A DNA stretch of 64,000 bases from Moniliella sp. 'wahieum'. Its lineage: Eukaryota > Basidiomycota > Moniliellomycetes > Moniliellales > Moniliellaceae. Positions 50,756 through 60,206 of this stretch are shown here, piece after piece. The notes beneath the pieces were generated by a model, which did not search any database, was not told the DNA's origin, and saw nothing but the letters and a program-made list of their open reading frames with translations. Position 1 is the first letter of the stretch; each line of letters starts with the position of its first letter. The stretch lies in the NCBI GenBank assembly GCA_003971905.1, contig RSEE01000041.1, positions 434,001 to 498,000 on the forward strand, given 5' to 3'. The position numbers and the translations under genes were made by a program.

Positions 50756-51302
50756 GCCTGCCGCGAGCAAACGTCTGCCCCGCCGCCTGCCGCCCCAACA
50801 CTCTGTAACTAACGCACCTCGCGTGTGCAATGCAATCGTCCTCCTCTTCTCGGCCCTAGGCTCACCCCGGACAACCGCTGTTGCTCGTCCAGATCAGGCG
50901 GCAGGCTGAGGGCTCGTTAGCCAACCGTTCAGCCGCAACGCAAAAAGCTTCGCGCAGCCATCGCTCTCGCCTCGCAGAGCACCTGCTTTGGCCGTGCCTC
51001 GCACTCTTACAGTCAGTCGCACATTCTCCGACACCCTGGCCTCCCCCAGGTGGGGTAGTCTTGCGCATTGGCCCTGCTCCTACGTAGCTCCCCTGCCGTT
51101 TTCCCTGCGAATTGCTTAATAACGCCACCCCCGGCTAATACCCGTCCCAGCCAAGAGCCCCACTGAGGCGTGTCTGTGCCCCACGCCGCCCGCACCCGTG
51201 CCGTGCTCCGGCCTGGGCCCCGGCGCCACAAGCGCGCGCAGGCCACTCGCACCTCCTGCCTCGCTACGACTGGGATCACATGCATTGCGCCCCCTTGGGC
51301 CC

Positions 51303-51466
51303 TTAGGCCTTAGACCTTATAGCCCCGCCCCCCCCCTCAGCCGGCCGGGCAGCCGAACAGGAGCATATCGGTGCCCAGCTACTGATCGATGATGGATGAT
51401 CTCTCTCTGTCCTCTCTCTCCCCGTCGTCCAGTTACAGTTACTAGTCACTAGTCACTAGTCACAGC
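51303..51466. repeat. TNA-heptads, GGCC, TCGA and CTAG types
   Basis: TTAGGCC, TTAGACC, TTATAGCC lie at 51303-51324. TGATCGA, TGATGGA, TGATC lie at 51384-51402. TTACTAG and TCACTAG units lie at 51439-51466 in exact 7-nt register; 51437-51463 is the inverted copy of 39137-39163. Confidence 0.7.
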
Positions 51467-51478
51467 CAACTAAGTATA

Positions 51479-51700
51479 CTAAACCCGTTCCGAGTGTACG
51501 TTCAGGCTGCGCCCAACCGAGTGTAGCTCCCCAATCAAAAAGCAGTTGATGACAATCTGACACGCTTCGCATTTCTCGGGCCACACAAAACCCAATAGGC
51601 AACAGATACGTCGGCAGATGGCGAAAAACGCCATACCTGTGCATATGGTCCTGCCACAGCGTTGGCAAAATGAAAGGTAGTAGTGCATCTCGATGCCCAT
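51479..51700 (-). CDS. possible Cys-rich small protein
   Basis: ORF of 73 aa from ATG 51700-51698. It has LSFCQRCGRTICTG, then AICRRICCLLGFVWPEKCEA, with CEAC about 30 residues after CQRC. Alternatively an intron GTATGG...TGTCAG (about 80 bp) would give CQRCGRTICTDCHQ, a tight C-x2-C-x4-C-x2-C, and a different tail ending at 51456. Either way four or more paired cysteines suggest metal binding. No family recognised; could be chance. Confidence 0.3.
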   Translation of the reverse strand: MGIEMHYYLSFCQRCGRTICTGMAFFAICRRICCLLGFVWPEKCEACQIVINCFLIGELHSVGRSLNVHSERV

Positions 51701-52384
51701 TTGCTCTTCCTGCCGACGCTCTCTGTACACGGATTGAGAGAGTAGAGAAGTTGTATGGCAGCCATCTCTTCCGCTGCGGAGCGATCAGCCTGAGCGCTGA
51801 ACCAAGCATATGAGATCTGAGAAAGAAGGGGTGCCCAAAGGGTTGTTACGTTCAGAAATAACGTTCAGCGGCACACTATTATTAGGTCCGCGCGTACCGC
51901 GCGTCCGCGTCATTAATGATTGCATCACCAGCGTCATCGATCCGCCATCTTCGGCCTGGTTGCCACAGCCTCTCTTCTTCGGCCCCCAGGCCACAGGCCA
52001 CAGGGCCCATCAGTACCATTCAGTCCGTTGCTCGGCACACATCGTGCCGCTGTCAGCGCTGGACATGACATGTGACAGCGCTGACACTGCTTCAGTTCTC
52101 CCCACATGTCTGTCTTCTGGCGCTCGCGTTGAACGTTGAGCTGAGGTCGAGGCTTGAGGGACGCTGCGCACAGACGCGCAGAGGCCTCGGTGGCTCCCAC
52201 ACCTGCTGCTTCACCCTTCCAGGGCAGATGAACAGGCACGCGGGTGGTAAAGTACACCAGGCGTGCCATGCGACCTGACGGGGCTGCTTACCTAAGCCCG
52301 CCACGCACGGGTGTGTTGGTGTGGCTAGCAGGTAAGTGAGGTAAGGACGGCCTGGCTTGGTCGTCCGCTCGTCTTGGTCCTCCC
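51701..52384. other. spacer upstream of MRE11
   Basis: Contains heptad units TGACATG, TGACAGCGC, TGACACTGC (52065-52090) and TTGAACGTTGAGC (52130-52142). No gene recognised. Confidence 0.45.
52065..52165. repeat. TNA-heptads, CATG/GCGC/ACGT types
   Basis: ACATGACATGTGACAGCGC, then TGACACTGC; TTGAACGTTGAGCTGAGG about 45 bp later. Confidence 0.5.
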
Positions 52385-55300
52385 ATGCCGCCGAGGGTCC
52401 GGACGAGGATGGGGGCGTCGGCCACCACATCGTCCTCGGCCGAGCAGTCGTCAACCATGAGTGGTGTGCCCACCGACTCGGTCCAGCCGCCGCGCCACTC
52501 CCCAGCCCACTCGCCGCGCCCGCACTCGCACCCGCACCCGCACGCCTTTGCTCCTCGACGACGACTCGGAGAACGACGAGGTTGACGACAGCCACCTTCC
52601 GGCGCGGCCTCGACGAATCCTGGCTGAGCGCACACCGTCTTTTGACGAGGGAAGCGACCGGCCAACTCGCTCACCGCGTCCGGAAAAGCCATCCCGACCC
52701 AGGCAACAGGAGATGGAACCAGAGGAGTTCGAGGAGGAGGCAGCGGAGGAGGAGGAAGACGACGACGAGAAGAGAAAAGAAGATGAACCGAGAGCGAGCC
52801 CGTGTACCACCCACTCTACCCTCCCTACCCCTACTCCTGTTGCCCCCGCTCCATCCCTCACACACCAACACGCAGCCGGACTTGGCGTTGGCCGAAGCGG
52901 ACGAGCGGAACGTGATCAAAATCCTCATCACCACCGACAACCATGTGGGCTACCTAGAAAATGACCCCGTGCGCGGGCAAGATGCGCTCAACTCGTTCCG
53001 CGAGGCACTGCAGATTGCCAAGACCGAGCAGGTGGACATGGTACTTTTGGCTGGCGACTTGTTTCATGACAACCACCCTTCGCGCGACTCGCTGCACCAA
53101 GTCATGGGCGCGCTGCGCGAGTATACCATGGGCAGTCGGCCGCTGTCACTGGCCTACGTGTCGGACCCAAGGGACTCGGCGCATCCCAAGTACAAGTGCG
53201 TTTTTGCCATTCCTACTTTTTTGTGTTGTGTTACGCTGCTAACCGCGCTTGCTGTTGGTATAGGTTTGGGGCGGTGAATTACATGGAACCGTACTACAAT
53301 GTGGCCATCCCTGTCTTTGCCATTCATGGGAACCACGATGATCGCCAAGGCTTGGGCCCCGACGGTCCTCTCTCGGCTCTGGACTTGCTCTCGACCGCGG
53401 GGTTGATCAACTATTTGGGCAAAAACAACTTGCCTTTGGGCAGCACCTCCCGCCGCACCGAGCAGCAACAGGTCGACGTCCGTCCCGCCCTGATGCAAAA
53501 GGGTACCACCAAGTTGGCGCTGTATGGACTGGGCAATCTACGCGACGAGCGATTGGCAATGGAGCTACGAATGCGGCGGGTGCGCATTTCAAGCCGGTCG
53601 AAGACAGCGAGGCGTACTTTAACTTGCTGGCTGTGCACCAGAACCGGCCGACGCGGAATGCGCCTGGGCAAGCGTCCGTGCCCAAGGCGCCTTTGACGAT
53701 AGCATTGACTTGGTGGTCTGGGGCCACGAACATAGCAGCGTACCACCACACTGAAACGGTGCCACAAAAGTCGTACAAGATCTGTCAGCCGGGCTCGACC
53801 GTCGTTACCTCCTTAAGCCAGGGCGAGGAGATTCCCAAATCGGTGGCGCTGCTGACGATTTGTGGGAAAGAGTACGAGGTGGAGCGACGCGAGTTGCAGA
53901 CGGTACGACCGTTTGTGATTGAAGACTTTGATTTGGAGGAAGAGGTGGAGGCACGCGGGTTCGTCTTGTCGGAAGAACGATCGTACAAGTTGGTGCTCAA
54001 GATGCTCGAGGCCAAGATCGAGTCGCTGATTGTACGTGCCAAAGAGCAGTGGGCGGCGCGGCACAGCAGTCAGCAGGGTACCCCTCTGACGAGTTGGTCG
54101 AAATGCCCCTTCCATTGATCCGTTTGCGGTCAACTTTGAGAAACACGAGGTGGGCAACTTGGTTCGATTTGGGTCCAAGTTTGTTGGGCGAGTGGCCAAC
54201 CCAAAGGATCTACTGGGCTTCAACCGAAAGCGCGTCCAAAAGAAGAACGCCAAGACCGGACCGGCGTTTGTCGATCCCCAAGAGATGGGCGTGATGGAGC
54301 GACTGCAAAAACTCGACCTCAACAAGATCATCTCTTCCATTGTCCTGGGGCAAGAATTCGAAGGTCTGCCGGCACTCGTGTTGGACCATGGATTGCAAAC
54401 GTCAGTAGAGAAGGACGACAAGAACGCATTGAACGAGATTATCCAACGCTCGCTCAAGCGCCAGATGCGTTCGGCGCTCCAAACGGCGCACGCGAGCGAT
54501 GAGATTGACATGTCGCTACAAGAGTCGTACCAGCAGGAGGTGGACATGGCCAAGGCGCAATACGGCGCCTTGCTTTCGGCCGCCAGCAGGAATGGCGACA
54601 ATGGTGACCATGACAGCATGGACCTCGACCGCGCTGGTCCCTCTGCGCCTGCTGCGCCCAGCCGCCCCACGGGCCAGTCGGCCGCTTCGGCGCGGCGGCG
54701 CGTGCCTGAGCCGGATCCCATGGACGAATCCGGCGCCGAAGAGCAAGAAGAAGTGCGTGCGCCTCGGGCGCAAACGGCGCGAGGGCGAGCAGCGGCTGCC
54801 CCGGCCGCACGTAAGCCGCCGCGCGCCGCGGCGCCAAGCGAGTCGGAGGACGAACTGGCCTCGGCTTCGGTTCGGCCGACCGCGCTGCGAGGTCCAGTAC
54901 ACGCCAGCGCGGCTCGCGACCCAACTATATGAGGGAGGATGAGGAGGAGGAGGAAGAGGAGGACCAGGAGGAGGACGCGGAGGAAGACCAAGACCAGGAC
55001 GACGGCGCGGAGTACCACCCTGCGCCTCGCTCCCAACTGTTCCTGGGGGGCAGCACACCCAGTTGGAACGCCATGGAAGACGAACAAGTTCCCCGCGCTG
55101 GCCGCCGAGGGACGAAGCGTCCCGGCCCCAGTCCCTCTCCGCCTCCGCCTCCGCCCAAACGGAGCGCCGCTGCGTCTCGCTCAGCCGCCCAGACCACGCT
55201 GACCAGCTCGGTCGCGGGCGGGGCGCGTGGCCGGTCGCTGGCTTTGGGCTTGGGAGTCGGCCCGGGAAGCGGGCAGGCCGAGGCCCGGGGAGGCGCGACT

Positions 55301-55465
55301 CGCCCCGCCGCTGGCCAGGGGCGCAACGCGACTCGGCGCGCGCCTCCGCCCGAGTCGGATTCGGACATTGAGTTTATGGGAGAGTCGCAAGCTCCGTCAA
55401 CGGGTTTGCGACTTGCCTCCCAGAGTCAGACCCAGCCTACCGCGCGTGCTCGGCGTCGTATTTGA
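52385..55465 (+). CDS. MRE11: double-strand-break repair nuclease Mre11
   Basis: Mn-dependent nuclease of the MRN complex. Phosphoesterase motifs in order: TTDNHVGYLE (I), LLAGDLFHDNHPSRDSLHQV (II), FAIHGNHDDRQG (III), FNLLAVHQNR (IV) and VWGHEHSS in a shifted frame near 53720 (V). The capping domain follows with QPGSTVVTSLSQGE, RPFVIEDFDLEEEVEARGF, VNFEKHEVGNLVRFGSKFVG and RVANPKDLLGF. The long C-terminus has MDLDRAGPSA, RGRAAAAPAARK, a Glu/Asp run (54930-55010) and SDSDIEFMGESQ, ending ARARRRI with TGA 55463. An intron at 53196-53263 (GTGCGT/TATAG, 68 bp) restores K-F-G-A-V-N-Y. Before motif I lies about 150 aa of Ser/Pro then acidic sequence (EEFEEEAAEEEEDDDEK), unusual because Mre11 normally begins just before motif I; a further intron at about 52800-52873 is possible. 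Several frame changes. Confidence 0.92.
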
Positions 55466-55611
55466 TCGTGCGTAGGCAGTCCCTCTTGGGACTGGTACCC
55501 ACGTACCGGTGCCTCGGTGCGGTGCACCATACATATGCGTAGAGTGAGACGCAGGTGGCAGGCCAAAGGGCAAACGAGGTAGTGAAGCTAGCGCCTCGGT
55601 GATTGATTAGT

Positions 55612-55860
55612 CACAGTGGCTCCCGTGACTAGTATGGCTAGTGCAATGGCTAGTAACTAGTAGTGGTTCAGTAATTCACTACTACTGAACAGCGCCAACC
55701 AACTTAGTCCTCAACACTCTCCATTCAACAGGCTAAACCGTTGTAAATGAGGGCTTAGTAGCCTGGCTGGTGTTGGGGGATTGGTGGGTAAGATCTACTA
55801 TTGAAGAGACAACTGGCAGTAATGTTTGATCAATGATCAGTACTGAGTGTACTCACGAGG
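55612..55860. repeat. TNA-heptads, CTAG/GTAC/GATC types
   Basis: GTGACTAGTATGGCTAGTGC and nearby ACTAGTAG units (55625-55667). TTGATCAATGATCAGTAC, then TGAGTGTACTCA (55827-55857). Confidence 0.5.
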
Positions 55861-55984
55861 TCATGCCCCTTCCAGGGGCGAGGGTTGCCGGTTAATTACT
55901 TCACGATGGCTGCCACTGCAGCCCCCCCACTCGTGTGGCTTGTGCTGCCACGACGGTTGAAAGAAGATGCAAGTCCCAGTTCAA

Positions 55985-56110
55985 GCTGAGCCGCTGAGAC
56001 GCTGAGAGGGCTATATACTGGTCCGAGCCTCTCCCGCGACTCGCTTTTACCTCGAGAAGGAGGTTGCACGTTGGTTGAACGTGTTGAACGTTGAAGTGCG
56101 TTGAACGTCG
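55985..56110. repeat. TNA-heptads, GCC/ACGC and ACGT types
   Basis: TGAGCCGC, TGAGACGC, TGAGAGGGC in tandem (55987-56011). TTGAACGTG, TTGAACGT, TTGAAGTGCG, TTGAACGTCG (56072-56110). Confidence 0.55.
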
Positions 56111-56326
56111 TGCCACTGATGGGAAGATGATAAGTGGCGTGGTCGGAGTAATTACACAGCTACTACAAAAGAGCATTCGTGCCAGTCGGACTGGGACAGT
56201 GGCCACAAACAACGGTTGCTTGTTGGCTCAGCCTGAGGGTTCAGCCTGTGGGCGCTCTCGTACTACGCACGTCACAGTGGCCCGTGTACCTCCCACAGCT
56301 GTCTCGATCAAGTTCTAACGGCTGGG

Positions 56327-56750
56327 CTACTGAGTACTACTGAGTCCGAGTACTCAGACCGAGTACTGAGCGTGCGGGATATGGGTGAGGAATGTTGGGG
56401 TCAAAAACCTTATAGACACGAGTGCAGTTCACCATCCTCAATCTCGATCGTGGGGGCGGCATGTGTTTAATCGGGCACAACCTACTTTTCATTGTGCCAG
56501 CGCTGTCCAGCGCTGTCCACTGCCTTTTAATGGCACGCGCTCTTGTTTCGCGCCACAACAAAAAGAGTCAATTGTCCGCTGAACTTCAACTTGAACTCCA
56601 CCCAGGCTTGAATGTTTGAGGCCCCGGAAGAATGAACGTGTTCAGGAACTCACGGATCAAAGATAGATCTGCTTTGCTCTGCAACTGCTCTCCTCCCCTG
56701 CCCGAAGAGCTTGTAGCACGCCGTCTCAGATCCCGGATCTCAGATTTCAG
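56327..56750. repeat. TNA-heptads, GTAC, AACT and GATC types
   Basis: TGAGTAC, TACTGAGTCCGAGTAC, TCAGACCGAGTAC, TGAGCG (56331-56373). TGAACTTCAACTTGAACTCC (56579-56598). TCAGATCCCGGATCTCAGAT (56726-56745). Confidence 0.5.
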
Positions 56751-57331
56751 TAACGCAGTACCCAGTCCTCAGTTGAGACATCCAGGACGAGGCACAGGAG
56801 CACAGTGGCGCATTGGGTTGCCACATTATGCATAGTAGGCGTCGATGAGCGGCCGAGCCGCTGAACGTCTGAACTCCCAATCAAGCGTGTGGATGGTGCT
56901 CCCTCTGTCGTGCTTCAAGCTTTTCTGGCTTCATTAATCATTGCTTTCTCGGCCATTGAGGTCAGAATGCATTACGCACGCTGGATTGTTGTTGCACCAC
57001 TTGCGAGCTACTGCCGGACGATGGAATATTGTAGACTCGCTGCGGAGATGGCACTGATGAGTTGGTTACTGTTTCCCGCGGCTGTGCTGGTAGTATGTCG
57101 TTGATGCACATGCCATTTGTCCACAAATACCAGACAACAACGGCGCCACCACGCAAGTGATCCCGAAGGCAACAGCGTTAGCCAACGCTCTGTCTCCGCA
57201 ACACTTATAAGCCTACCATCCCCCCACCATTCGTCATCCTGGCATCCTCTAGCACACGCACCCCTCGTTCACACCGTTTCACCCAACATTCTTCTCTCCT
57301 AATTCGCTGCACAGAACCTTTCATCGCCATC

Positions 57332-58145
57332 ATGTCCAACGCTGTCCCTCCCAGCGACGAGATGTCCTCCTCTGAACAACAGGCGCTCCAAAGATTGGAC
57401 CAAGCTCTGCTCAATCTACGTCGGGATGCCTCGTTGTACGCCCACACCAACCGGCTGTACCGCTCTCAATCGCTTTGGTATCACAAGCGTGGCTTCCCAT
57501 CGAGGAGGTATTCCAGCCGTCAGCCATCAAAGGAACCAACGAAGAGGAGCTTCTCTCCGTTCCGAGCGGATGATACCGCAATGGGGTATAACAGCTACTC
57601 CCACCCTTGTTGCAGGTGGTAACAGCCATTTGTTATCGCTTTCTGCCAAGCCCCGTCCTCGTCGCGTCCGGCCCCAACGCACACCCTGCTCCCATCGTGG
57701 CTCCGTTGATTTGCCGCCTCCAAGGGAAGAAGCAGAGGAAGGCCAAGAAGAAAGCTGCTGAACTTGATACGCTGGTCAACCACTTGGTCGCCGCATCCCA
57801 AAGTCGGTTGGAAGATCAATGTGCCTTTACGACTGGGCTTCGGTCGATGTCGCTTCCTACACCTCTTCGTCCGACATGTCGGAAGATCCACCCACACCCC
57901 GAAATGGGGCGGGCCTAGACTGGCCTCTTCCCTCGCCCCTTTCCTCCCCTCGGTCGTTGACCCTCGTCTCCCTTCGTCCTCTGCTGGGTCCCATCCTCCC
58001 CCCTCGTCGTTTTCGCCACGCACTCAACTTTACCATCCCCGTCCGGCGCTCTACCAAGCGAATCAGCCGACTTTGGAACGGATCCAGTCTGGCCGCCGGT
58101 GCAACCGGCGAACTGCACAGTGCTGGTCGTTGCCAAACCGATTGA
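57332..58145 (+). CDS. hypothetical protein, unresolved reading frame
   Basis: ATG 57332 (context CATCATGTCC) begins MSNAVPPSDEMSSSEQQALQ, then RLDQALLNLRRDASLYAHTN and RLYRSQSLWYHKRGF. The frame then shifts to EEVFQPSAIKGTNEEELLSV, and later pieces include NSHLLSLSAKPRPRRVRPQR, KKAAELDTLVNHLVAASQSR, SSSDMSEDPPTPRNGAG and HALNFTIPVRRSTKRISRLW. A Leu-rich helix (QQALQRLDQALLNLRRDA) may be coiled. No family recognised. Codon-like composition and a pyrimidine-rich leader (57200-57300) support a gene, but the exact protein cannot be written from this sequence. Confidence 0.45.
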
Positions 58146-58893
58146 TTGATCTCTCTCACGCACGCCTCATCTTCTCTTAGGGTCTTGTCGCCAACCGATC
58201 GTTATCCCCCCCCCCCAACTCTCGTTCCAGTCACCTTCCTGTCCATGGCATGCACCGTGCTTGGGCGATTCGCACTGCTGTTCTACTACCAATGGCGCAG
58301 GCGCCTGCCGAATTGTACCACCAATTTGCGTGGTTCTCCACCGCCACACACCTCCACATCGCCCTCATATTATACACCCTTTCTGTGCTGTTGTTAATGG
58401 TGTTTTTTCTTGTTGCTCTTCCCGCTCCTGTCATCATGTCATCGATCATCGCGTAATGTATGTCTACTCGCTTCAGCACGGCGGTCCGAGGGATGGTGTG
58501 CGCGACAAAAGATGCGCCAGGTAGTAGTGCTGTCCTGGTTCGTTGTTCGTATCCGTACCACATTGATGTGGCGGGCAACCGCGCCTGCCGCAAGCGTCCC
58601 GTGTGACCATCAGCTATTGCCGGTTGCGAAAAGCCAGGCCGCCGCCCAGCCAACCCAACGGCTGCCATGGCGAATTCCGCCGCGGCATCTGGCCAGGGGC
58701 GGAACGGGCGGGGCGGGCTGAATTCGATGGCTGCAAACGGCGCCAACACGCTAGCCCACCACCTTCTGTTCGCCGGCCGTTGCTGTCCTTTGCGCGTGAG
58801 TGTGAGCGCCTGCTCCTCGCCTAGTCTCTGCGTCTTGGCGCTGCCCCTTGGCCTTCTGCGTTCTGACCCTGCCCCTGCCCCTGTCCCGCAGCC
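58146..58893. other. upstream region of VMA3
   Basis: C-run at 58208-58217. A GTGAGTGTGAGCG at 58796 and CCCTGTCCCGCAG ending at 58891 could delimit a 5'-UTR intron immediately before the VMA3 ATG. No other gene recognised. Confidence 0.4.
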
Positions 58894-59399
58894 ATGACTG
58901 CCACTAACTTCAACACGGAGCTGTGCCCCGTCTACGCGCCCTTTTTCGGCGCCATGGGCTGTGCTGCGGCCATTGTGTTTACCTGCTTTGGCGCTTCGTA
59001 CGGCACGGCCAAGAGCGGTGTCGGTCTGAGCGCGATGGGTGTCCTGCGCCCCGACTTGCTCATCAAGTCCATCATCCCCGTCATTATGGCCGGTATCGTG
59101 GCTATCTACGGTCTGGTGGTCTCGGTACTCATCTCTCGGGGATCAAGTCGCCCATGTCGCTGTACGCCGGCTTTGTCCAGCTCGGCGCCGGCTTGTCCGT
59201 TGGCCTGGCTGGTCTGGCAGCTGGGTTTGCGATTGGCGTGGTGGGCGACGCAGGCGTGCGCGGTACGGCACAGCAGCCTCGTCTGTTCATTGGCATGGTG
59301 CTCATCCTCATTTTTGCCGAGGTGCTCGGCCTCTATGGCTTGATTGTCGCCCTTATCATGAACACCCGTGTCCAAGACGACATTGGCTGCTCGCTGTAA
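58894..59399 (+). CDS. VMA3: V-type ATPase proteolipid subunit c
   Basis: Membrane ring of the vacuolar proton pump. ATG 58894: [20 protein letters not shown], then four hydrophobic helices. TM1 is [20 protein letters not shown] with [21 protein letters not shown]2 is [22 protein letters not shown]3 is [20 protein letters not shown] with [22 protein letters not shown]4 is [20 protein letters not shown], carrying the proton-binding Glu (FAEVLG). It ends [13 protein letters not shown] with TAA 59397. Length about 168 aa, normal for Vma3 or Vma11; the sequence start and end fit Vma3. One frame change near 59141. Confidence 0.93.
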
Positions 59400-60206
59400 T
59401 CTCCCTCCCCCCTCTTTTTTCACCGCACTGTGGAACGTTCGGAGAAGGCTTGGGGTCATGGTGCGGTTCCCTTTGTCCTAGTGTTCTCCCTTTGTCTCTC
59501 GTCCTTCGTCCTTCGTCCCTCGTCCCTCGTCTCACACACCCTCATCCCTTGCCCTGCCTCCCCTCTCCCCCCCTCTCCTTTCCCTCACTCTCTCTTTCAT
59601 CCATGGTTCACCATCTGAGGCGAGGACCCACCCGCCCTAACCCCTATTTCATGTCAAGCACCACAACGGCGTCTGTTCCGGACCCATTCTCCCTGCCCTA
59701 AAGAGTCAACGGTCAAATGTATGCAGTGGTGTGCGACGCCTGCTTTTTGTTTCTTGTTTTTTTTTTTGTTTCTTCCCGCCACGTTCGTACATGTGTCCGA
59801 GCCTGGTTGGTAGGTGGAGAAAGTACTGTAATGTTCCCAAAGCATCGACTTGGAGACCTGTGCTAGCGTGAGCAGCCGTTCTCTGTTCAATACCCTTTCC
59901 AGCTGTGCTGTTGAGACGTTTGGGACCAGGACATGGACCGAACAAATGGCTACATGGCGGCTACATGGCGGCTACATGGTTCGAGGAACAGATGTGCGAC
60001 AAAAGGGGAACGTCAGCGGCGGGTTGAGTCATAAGTAAATTCGCGTTCTCATGCGTTGTAATGCTCCTCTCGTTGGCATCGAGCGTAATGATAATAGGCA
60101 GAGAAAAGGATGGGCGAGGGACAGCGAAGAGGCATGTCGCGGTACGGCGAGAGGTAAGAGAGGGGGGAAGGTACCTTCCCACTCCCCCCATCTACCATAC
60201 TAAGTA
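59400..60206. other. convergent spacer VMA3/GMC oxidoreductase
   Basis: CT-rich 3' flank, TCGTCCTTCGTCCCTCG-type tandem (59500-59531), a T-run at 59757-59770 and three copies of GGCTACATG (59949-59977). No gene recognised. Confidence 0.4.

Larger units (their letters stand above)
50353..51478. other. intergenic region upstream of the Zn-cluster gene
   Basis: ACACTGCCCC at 50408-50417, 56 bp above the start, preceded by CCGATTGG/CCAATCGG and GGCGCTGGCGC. Heptad clusters lie at 50463-50525, 50700-50755, 51300-51330, 51373-51400 and 51434-51466. No further gene recognised. Confidence 0.5.
55466..57331. other. heptad-rich intergenic region
   Basis: 1.9 kb without a recognisable gene. It carries several heptad clusters (55612-55860, 55985-56110, 56327-56375, 56580-56750). 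Confidence 0.5.

Noticed and set aside
51303-51324. TTAGGCC/TTAGACC resembling telomere repeat TTAGGG
   Set aside because: Only three units, wrong third core, and they fit the 7-bp TNA-palindrome family better.
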